Below, in pieces: positions 6,888-11,631 of a stretch of 11,631 nucleotides of DNA. The notes beneath the pieces were generated by a model. It ran no database searches. It was given only the letters and a program-made list of their open reading frames with translations, and was not told where the DNA came from. Both the position numbers and the translations under genes were made by a program. This DNA comes from Deltaproteobacteria bacterium (GTDB taxonomy: Bacteria; Desulfobacterota; DSM-4660; Desulfatiglandales; B25-G16), in NCBI GenBank assembly GCA_020355145.1, contig CP070660.1:1039679-1051309 (forward strand), in the 5' to 3' direction. The stretch's first letter is position 1; each line of letters starts with the position of its first letter.

Positions 6888-7008
6888 GCAATCGTCAACT
6901 AATATTCATAAGTTATTATATAATATAGAAAGATAATATTGAACTAATTCCATAAAATATCAACTCCTTCAGTGTCATAGCTTACCTTTATCCCTAAGGG
7001 TTTTCCCC

Positions 7009-7037
7009 TTGACAATAAAAGGTGCTGTAGCTAATAT
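7009..7037 (+). promoter_or_regulatory. sigma70-type promoter of the sdhCAB-rplT genes
   Basis: A perfect -35 box TTGACA (7009-7014), a 17-nt spacer and TAATAT (7032-7037; 4 of 6 matches to consensus) would start transcription near 7044, giving a leader of about 50 nt before sdhC. The small palindrome CCCTAAGGG (6992-7000) lies just upstream and ATCATGAT (7050-7057) just downstream of the predicted start; either could bind a regulator. Confidence 0.6.
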
Positions 7038-7096
7038 CCATCGCTAAAAATCATGATAATTTAAATCCATATCCCTGTACATAAATAGGTCTTTGG

Positions 7097-7924
7097 ATGG
7101 AGAAGGCATTGAGAATAACTAAGATAGAGCCCTATATCATATCCCTAATGGAGAGATTTCCCATTCTTTCTTATTACGCCACCACCAGGGCTTGGCCCTT
7201 TTTGATAAGCTGGGGACACAGGTTGGCTGGGCTGACACTTGTCGGCTATATGTTCGCCCATATCTATACATTATCCCTATTATCTACCCCTGCCGACTTT
7301 GATGCAGATATGAGATTGTTACATAACCCTGTCTTCTCCTTTCTTGAATGGGCACTGGCCATCCCCCTTGCATTTCATTCCTTGAACGGGGGGAGATTAA
7401 TCCTCTATGAGCTCTTTCATGTCAGGGAAGATGAAATAATGATACGCTGGATGGTAATCCTAGGCCTTATCTATATCCTAATCGTGGGATTCCTCTCTAT
7501 AGAGGAAGGCACACAAGTATCGGTTAATGTATTCTGGTCTATAACTGTTGCTATGAGCCTTATCGCATCTTTAATTGTCTTTAACAAGGTCTGGGGCACA
7601 CGTAATTCAATCCCTTGGAAGCTCCAGAGGATTACCGGTGCGTATATGATCCCCATGGTATTAGGCCACATGCTATTCATGCATATGAATTATCTAACAG
7701 GCCATGATAGTAAAACCATCTTATTGAGGATGCAAAACCCCTTTATAAAAGGGGCGGATTTTGTCTTCATAATTTTTCTCCTCTTTCATGCAGGATATGG
7801 TATATTCAGTGTTATTGCCGATTATATAAGGCCAGGCCCCTTACTTAAGTCCTTAACCTGCCTTGTTGTTATTGTTATGGCTATATCGGCCTATTATGGT
7901 ATAAGGCTCATAATGGCCTTATAG
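7097..7924 (+). CDS. sdhC: succinate dehydrogenase/fumarate reductase membrane anchor, fused SdhC-SdhD, cytochrome b type
   Basis: This 275-residue integral membrane protein anchors the SdhAB catalytic pair and passes electrons between it and quinone. It is about twice the length of a single SdhC or SdhD. The first half carries SWGHR (H41, R42), H55 and H94-x3-G98-x-R100, as in SdhC. The second half carries LQRITG (Q177, R178), H191, H196 and H231-x3-G235 with D242, as in SdhD. Hydrophobic segments lie at about 34-60, 80-104, 116-135, 145-162, 179-199, 220-241 and 252-274. The fourth lies between the halves and would restore their orientation after fusion. The paired histidines suggest heme b, possibly two. 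ATG 7097 has only a weak AGGT 7 nt upstream. sdhA starts 14 nt after the stop. The family is clear; succinate oxidation versus fumarate reduction cannot be decided. Confidence 0.88.
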   Translation: MEKALRITKIEPYIISLMERFPILSYYATTRAWPFLISWGHRLAGLTLVGYMFAHIYTLSLLSTPADFDADMRLLHNPVFSFLEWALAIPLAFHSLNGGRLILYELFHVREDEIMIRWMVILGLIYILIVGFLSIEEGTQVSVNVFWSITVAMSLIASLIVFNKVWGTRNSIPWKLQRITGAYMIPMVLGHMLFMHMNYLTGHDSKTILLRMQNPFIKGADFVFIIFLLFHAGYGIFSVIADYIRPGPLLKSLTCLVVIVMAISAYYGIRLIMAL

Positions 7925-7938
7925 GGGAGATAATAGTA

Positions 7939-9741
7939 GTGGGAGAAGCATTGACTGTAGATTCTACCCTCAGGTGTGATGTCCTGATTATTGGCGCTGG
8001 CGGGGCAGGCCTTAGGGCTGCTGCCCAAATCAGCGAGCAGAGACCAGGGACAAAGATAATAGCACTTACAAAGGTATTCAGTCCACAAAAGTCTCATACA
8101 ACTACAGCCCAGGGAGGTATGGCAGCAGTCGATCCAAAAGACCCAGTAGACAGATCGATATTCCATATGTTTGATACATGGAAGGGCTCAGATTGTTCTG
8201 CCGACCAAAATGTGATCAAGAAGGTCTGTGAGATTGGCTGGGAAGAGGTGGTCTGGCTCGAGAGACATGGCATGCATTTCAGCAGGACAGAGGAGGGAAG
8301 GATTGCTAAAAGACCCTTTGGTGGCCATATGTTGAACTTTGGTGAGACAAAGGCCTTGAGGGCCTGCTATGAGGCAGACAGAACCGGAAAGGGCATTATG
8401 GACGCTGTCTGGGCCGAGTCCCTTAAATATGGGGTCAAATTTATGGGTCAATGTATAGCCACAGAGATACTCTTTAAAGAGGGCCGTTGTATCGGCGCCA
8501 TTATCTTCAGGTATCCAGAGGGTAGATTTTTGGCCATCTTGGCCAAGGCAACCATTATCGCCACAGGTGGTAATACCAAAATGTATCTGGTCAGCAGCAA
8601 TTGTCGAGGCAACACCGGTGATGGCCTTGTCCTTGCCCTTAATGCAGGTCTGCCGGTGATGGATCTAGAGGCAGTTCAGTTCCACCCCACAGGAATGGTA
8701 GGTCCTGGTATACTGGCCAGTGAGGCACTGAGGGGAGAGGGAGCTATTCTCAGGAATAAGGATGAAGAACCCTTTATGGAGCACTATGCGCCCACTGCCA
8801 AGGATCTTGCCCCCAGAGATCTTATCTCCAGGGCAATCATAAAGGAGATCAGGGAAGGCAGGGGGCTTTTTCACGAGGGTCATGATGCCCATCATGTGTG
8901 GCTGGATTTGAGACACCTTCCTAAAGAGGTCCACGAAAAAAAGATCCAGGAGGTATGTTCCTTTTTTAAACGATTTGTGGGTGTTGATCCGGAAAGGGAC
9001 CTCTGCCCTGTTACCCCAACGGCCCACTACCAGATGGGTGGGATACCTACTAATGAATTTGGGGAGGTCCAAAATGACACCCAAGGCATTGTCCCGGGGC
9101 TTTTTGCCTGTGGAGAGGTTGCTGCTGCCTCCCTTCACGGCCTCAACAGGCTTGGGACAAATTCCCTATTGGAATTGATAACCATGGGTAGGATTACCGG
9201 GGAGAGGGTCATTGAATATCTCAAAGATGCCACAGACCCAGAAGAACCCTCTCCCGACGACCACCATATGGTCTTCCACCAATTCTCCACATATCTTCAT
9301 GCCCAGGGAAGGGAGAAATACGCCCAGATTAGGGATAAGTTACGGGATCTAATGATGGAAAAGGTGGGTATATTCAGGACAGAAAACTCCTTATTGGAGG
9401 CTATCGAGGAGTTAAGAGAATTGAAGGAAAGGGCAACACATATACCCCAAGGGACAACGTCCCTAAGAGCGAATCAGGATCTCTGGCAGGTCTGGGAACT
9501 TAATAATCTGATAACTGTTTCTATGGTCATTGCCCAAGGGGCACTATCTAGGAAGGAGTCAAGAGGGGCCCATTTTAGAGAGGATTATCCTGAAAGGAGA
9601 GATGAGTTTAATTATCATACCTTTGCTTATATGCCTAAATTTGGTGAGGTCACCTTAGAGAAAAGACCTGTAGATATGAGTATGTTTGAGGCCAAAGGCG
9701 GGCATTACGAACTGTTTGATTATATAAAAAGGGAATATTGA
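7939..9741 (+). CDS. sdhA: succinate dehydrogenase/fumarate reductase flavoprotein subunit
   Basis: The 600-residue FAD subunit oxidises succinate to fumarate, or the reverse, on the cytoplasmic side. It begins with the dinucleotide-binding loop GAGGAG (19-24). The covalent FAD histidine is H53 in SHTTTAQGG. Active-site residues are present by family comparison: H249 in QFHPTG, the RGEG loop at 265-268, proton-shuttling R293 in LAPRDL, H363 in TAHYQMGG, E393 in ACGEV and R404 in LHGLNRLGTNSLLE. Length matches the family and nothing is missing. The start codon is GTG 7939, with GGGGAG (7924-7929) 9 nt upstream overlapping the end of sdhC. sdhB follows after 20 nt. The sequence does not separate dehydrogenase from fumarate reductase. 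Confidence 0.95.
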   Translation: MGEALTVDSTLRCDVLIIGAGGAGLRAAAQISEQRPGTKIIALTKVFSPQKSHTTTAQGGMAAVDPKDPVDRSIFHMFDTWKGSDCSADQNVIKKVCEIGWEEVVWLERHGMHFSRTEEGRIAKRPFGGHMLNFGETKALRACYEADRTGKGIMDAVWAESLKYGVKFMGQCIATEILFKEGRCIGAIIFRYPEGRFLAILAKATIIATGGNTKMYLVSSNCRGNTGDGLVLALNAGLPVMDLEAVQFHPTGMVGPGILASEALRGEGAILRNKDEEPFMEHYAPTAKDLAPRDLISRAIIKEIREGRGLFHEGHDAHHVWLDLRHLPKEVHEKKIQEVCSFFKRFVGVDPERDLCPVTPTAHYQMGGIPTNEFGEVQNDTQGIVPGLFACGEVAAASLHGLNRLGTNSLLELITMGRITGERVIEYLKDATDPEEPSPDDHHMVFHQFSTYLHAQGREKYAQIRDKLRDLMMEKVGIFRTENSLLEAIEELRELKERATHIPQGTTSLRANQDLWQVWELNNLITVSMVIAQGALSRKESRGAHFREDYPERRDEFNYHTFAYMPKFGEVTLEKRPVDMSMFEAKGGHYELFDYIKREY

Positions 9742-9742
9742 T

Positions 9743-9755
9743 CCCTTATCAAGGG
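9743..9755 (+). promoter_or_regulatory. small hairpin over the sdhB ribosome-binding site
   Basis: CCCTT-ATC-AAGGG forms a 5-bp stem with a three-base loop that includes the start of the sdhB Shine-Dalgarno run (9753-9757). It begins right after the sdhA stop codon, so ribosomes finishing sdhA would melt it. That could couple sdhB translation to sdhA. The stem is short and the role is inferred. Confidence 0.25.
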
Positions 9756-9761
9756 GGATAG

Positions 9762-10472
9762 ATGCCCAAATCCTACTCTATCACATTGGATATAAACAGA
9801 TATGATCCTGATACCAGACTGTCATGGATACAGACATACCAGGTAGAGGCCAGTGGTATCCTGAGGTTTGTAGATGTCCTGCGTAGGATTAATGACGAGC
9901 AGGATCCAACCCTGGCCTGGTCCTCTTCGTGTGAACATGCCCAGTGTGGCAGTTGCGGGATAATCTTGAACGGCAAGCCACTTCTCTCATGTGAACTCTT
10001 GGTAAAGGATGCGGTAGGGCAATTCAATACCCATAGATTCAAATTAAGACCCTTGACTATAGCCCCGGTTTTGAGGGATCTTGTTGTGGATCTGGAGAAG
10101 GCCTATGATAGGGTTCATAAGACCAAACCTTATCTTATCAAGCCGGTCCCTTATCAACCAGAAGGGGATGAGTATCGGATTTCCCCAAAAACCCTTGAGA
10201 TTTACTCTGAAGCTACCCGGTGTATTAACTGTTTCTGCTGTGCAACTGCCTGTATCAGCGGCTATCACCACTTCCTTGGCCCAAATGTCACATTGGCCAA
10301 TATGGTTCGCCTTATGGATCCGAGGGAGAGGGCAAAAAAAGAAAGGACGGATATCCTATACAGGGAAGATGGTGTTTACAGGTGTCATACATCCAAGGCC
10401 TGTTCCTTTGTCTGCCCAAAAGATATAGATGTATCCCACTTCCTCGCCCTTGGAAAGGAAGGCAGGTTTTAG
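9762..10472 (+). CDS. sdhB: succinate dehydrogenase/fumarate reductase iron-sulfur subunit
   Basis: The 236-residue subunit carries electrons from FAD to the membrane anchor. All ten cluster cysteines are visible: C57, C62, C65 and C77 for [2Fe-2S]; C154, C157, C160 and C218 for [4Fe-4S]; C164, C208 and C214 for [3Fe-4S] (eleven ligands in all). H209 after C208 is kept. The residue after C164 is isoleucine where E. coli SdhB has the quinone-pocket proline, and the following stretch is SGYHHF instead of a Trp-containing one. ATG 9762 has a run of five G (9753-9757) 4 nt upstream. Gene order C-A-B with short gaps supports one transcript and one complex. rplT begins 15 nt after the stop. No truncation is seen. 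Confidence 0.95.
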   Translation: MPKSYSITLDINRYDPDTRLSWIQTYQVEASGILRFVDVLRRINDEQDPTLAWSSSCEHAQCGSCGIILNGKPLLSCELLVKDAVGQFNTHRFKLRPLTIAPVLRDLVVDLEKAYDRVHKTKPYLIKPVPYQPEGDEYRISPKTLEIYSEATRCINCFCCATACISGYHHFLGPNVTLANMVRLMDPRERAKKERTDILYREDGVYRCHTSKACSFVCPKDIDVSHFLALGKEGRF

Positions 10473-10487
10473 AAAGGGGTATTACAT

Positions 10488-10832
10488 ATGGCGAGAGTAA
10501 CAAACGCACCTCAATCCAGAAGGAGAAGAAAAGAGATCCTTAAGCAGGCTAAAGGATACAGGGCCGGTAGAAGTAGGCTCTTGAAGACAGCTAATGTAGC
10601 TATAATGAGGGCCAGACAATCTGCCTACCGGGACAGGAAAAAGAGAAAAGGTGACTTTAGGAGGCTCTGGATAGTCAGGATTAATGCAGCTGCTAGAGAA
10701 AATGGGCTCTCTTACAGCAGATTAATCAGGGGACTTAAAGAGGCAGGCATTGAATTGGACAGAAAGATCCTGGCCGAAATGGCTGTCAGCGATCCTAAAG
10801 GATTTTCAGAGGTAGCAAGGATGATAAAGTGA
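10488..10832 (+). CDS. rplT: 50S ribosomal protein L20
   Basis: The 114-residue, very basic protein matches L20 throughout: MARV start, KEILKQAKGYRAGRSRL, YRDRKKRKGDFRRLWIVRINAAARENGLSYSR, LKEAGIELDRKILAEMAV, and a short C-terminal tail. L20 binds 23S rRNA early in assembly of the large ribosomal subunit. ATG 10488 has AAAGGGG (10473-10479) 8 nt upstream, and sdhB ends 15 nt before the start, so it is probably read from the sdh promoter. This location is odd: in most bacteria rplT follows infC and rpmI, and neither is in the window. The short gap leaves no room for the structured leader through which L20 represses its own operon in E. coli or B. subtilis. Its arginine codons are AGR-rich like the surrounding genes, so recent transfer is not suggested. 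Confidence 0.96.
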   Translation: MARVTNAPQSRRRRKEILKQAKGYRAGRSRLLKTANVAIMRARQSAYRDRKKRKGDFRRLWIVRINAAARENGLSYSRLIRGLKEAGIELDRKILAEMAVSDPKGFSEVARMIK

Positions 10833-10879
10833 TTATAACCGGATCACATCTAACCACTATATCTTGCTAGGCTTCCCAC

Positions 10880-10908
10880 TTGACATACAAGGCTCTTCTC
10901 TCTAAAAT
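10880..10908 (+). promoter_or_regulatory. near-consensus sigma70-type promoter for the carboxyltransferase gene
   Basis: TTGACA (10880-10885), a spacer of exactly 17 nt and TAAAAT (10903-10908; 5 of 6) make a strong promoter match 48 nt after rplT. Transcription would start near 10915 and give a leader of about 110 nt. The leader contains a small hairpin, CCCAT (10933-10937)/ATGGG (10944-10948). I see no intrinsic terminator between rplT and this promoter, so some read-through from sdhCAB-rplT is possible. Confidence 0.65.
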
Positions 10909-11025
10909 CCAAAGCCGATATTATACAGATCCCCCATGTGTTGATGGGTCTCTGCACTAATGCTCATCATTCCATGGAGGCAAAGGGGGTGTGCTAGTTT
11001 ACTACTTTATGGAAAGGAGGACTTG

Positions 11026-11631
11026 ATGGTTACTACCGCTGATAAAGTCAAAGGGTTAAAGGAAAGGGAGGAAAAAGAGCTTGCTATGGGAGGGGCTGAA
11101 CAGATCCAGAAGCAGCATGATAGAGGCAAGCTAACTGCAAGGGAAAGACTGGATCTCCTCTTTGATCCTGAGAGCTTTCGGGAACTCGATATGTTTGTCA
11201 GACATCGATGTACTGACTTTGATATGCCTAAGACAACTATCCCTGGAGAAGGTGTAGTCACTGGCCACGGTACAGTAAATGGGAGGCTGGTATATGCATT
11301 CTCTCAGGACTTCACCTCTGTGGCCGGTACATTGGGAGAGATGCATGCCAAAAAGATATGTAAGGTTATGGATCTGGCCCTCAAAACTGGGGCCCCTATT
11401 GTTGGTCTCAATGACTCAGGCGGGGCCAGGATTCAGGAAGGGGTGGATTCCCTTTCTGGCTATGGTGACTTATTCTACCGCAACTCTTGTGCCTCTGGGG
11501 TCATTCCCCAAATCTCAGCCATTATGGGCCCCACGGCTGGTGGCGCAGTATATTCTCCAGCTATGACGGATTGGGTATTTATGACAAAGAAGAGCAGTTA
11601 TATGTTCATCACCGGTCCGGCGGTAATTAAG
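11026..11631 (+). CDS. mmdA: acyl-CoA carboxyltransferase subunit (propionyl-CoA carboxylase beta / methylmalonyl-CoA decarboxylase alpha), N-terminal part
   Basis: The first 202 codons are present; the gene runs off the right edge. Full-length members have about 510-520 residues. GKLTARERLDLLFDPESF (35-51), the VTGHGTVNGRLVY segment (78-90), DFTSVAGTLGEMHAKK (95-110), the oxyanion-hole loop SGGARIQEG (131-139) and GPTAGGAVYSPA (168-179) are typical of the family. The subunit moves a carboxyl group between biotin and propionyl-CoA/methylmalonyl-CoA. It serves either an ATP-driven carboxylase or a sodium-pumping decarboxylase, and this N-terminal part cannot tell which, so the symbol is provisional. 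ATG 11026 has an ideal AAAGGAGG (11013-11020) 5 nt upstream. It has its own strong promoter. Its position after sdhCAB fits a succinate-methylmalonyl-CoA-propionate route (inference). Confidence 0.9.
   Translation, partial: MVTTADKVKGLKEREEKELAMGGAEQIQKQHDRGKLTARERLDLLFDPESFRELDMFVRHRCTDFDMPKTTIPGEGVVTGHGTVNGRLVYAFSQDFTSVAGTLGEMHAKKICKVMDLALKTGAPIVGLNDSGGARIQEGVDSLSGYGDLFYRNSCASGVIPQISAIMGPTAGGAVYSPAMTDWVFMTKKSSYMFITGPAVIK

Larger units (their letters stand above)
6587..7096. other. 510-nt AT-rich divergent intergenic region with palindromes
   Basis: This region separates the leftward DUF3426 gene from the rightward sdhCAB-rplT genes and is strikingly AT-rich. No protein-coding frame has a ribosome-binding site. 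It holds the sdh promoter (7009-7037), a possible weak leftward promoter, a 12-bp palindrome TTGAATATTCAA (6876-6887), an all-AT palindrome (6914-6925), and several copies of AATATTGA or AATATTCA between 6870 and 6945. Together these look like a regulatory region for sdh expression, but no known operator is recognised. Confidence 0.6.

Noticed and set aside
6827..6931. A 34-codon frame from ATG in the AT-rich intergenic region
   Set aside because: There is no ribosome-binding site, its composition is that of the surrounding AT-rich DNA, and it overlaps both palindromes.
10829..10847. GTGAT/ATCAC inverted repeat at the rplT stop codon as a terminator
   Set aside because: The stem is only 5 bp with a 9-nt loop and no T-run follows.
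10960..11025. In-frame upstream ATG extending the carboxyltransferase by 22 codons
   Set aside because: It has no ribosome-binding site, the extension does not look like the family N-terminus, and ATG 11026 has an ideal AAAGGAGG.

Overview
The window reads as chromosomal DNA of an anaerobic bacterium, most likely Desulfobacterota (old Deltaproteobacteria) or a related lineage. This is inferred from gene content: a zinc-ribbon/DUF3426 membrane protein, a zinc-ribbon/Yip1 protein, a fused single-chain succinate dehydrogenase anchor, and a methylmalonyl/propionyl-CoA carboxyltransferase. Most genes prefer AGA/AGG for arginine. No 16S rRNA or other firm taxonomic marker is present, so placement is tentative. 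I see no CRISPR array, tRNA, rRNA, transposase or phage gene.

The left half (1-6586) is transcribed leftward. In order of transcription it holds: a zinc-ribbon/DUF3426 membrane protein (6586-5570); a 419-nt gap rich in perfect short hairpins (5151-5569); seryl-tRNA synthetase serS (5150-3870), followed 32 nt later by an M20 metallopeptidase/deacylase (3837-2605); a 217-nt gap; a zinc-ribbon/Yip1 membrane protein (2387-1638), tightly coupled to an SLC13/ArsB-NhaD-type ion permease (1628-288); a terminator-like inverted repeat; and the first 49 codons of a UvrD/PcrA/Rep helicase that runs off the left edge.

The right half (7097-11631) is transcribed rightward. An AT-rich, palindrome-rich 510-nt region (6587-7096) separates the two halves and carries a good sigma70-type promoter. 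The promoter drives sdhC (fused SdhC-SdhD, about 7 membrane segments), sdhA and sdhB, spaced 14 and 20 nt apart. The ribosomal protein L20 gene rplT follows sdhB after only 15 nt, without its usual partners infC and rpmI. After 193 nt with a near-consensus promoter comes the first 202 codons of a biotin-dependent acyl-CoA carboxyltransferase that runs off the right edge.

Functionally, SdhCAB joins succinate/fumarate to the membrane quinone pool. The carboxyltransferase acts in the methylmalonyl-CoA route between propionate and succinate, so the right half may belong to propionate/succinate metabolism (inference). I found no clearly new multi-gene system. The items most worth a second look are the displaced rplT, the hairpin cluster upstream of serS with two mutually exclusive helices, the fused SDH anchor with an altered quinone-site motif, and the permease gene whose codon use differs from all its neighbours.
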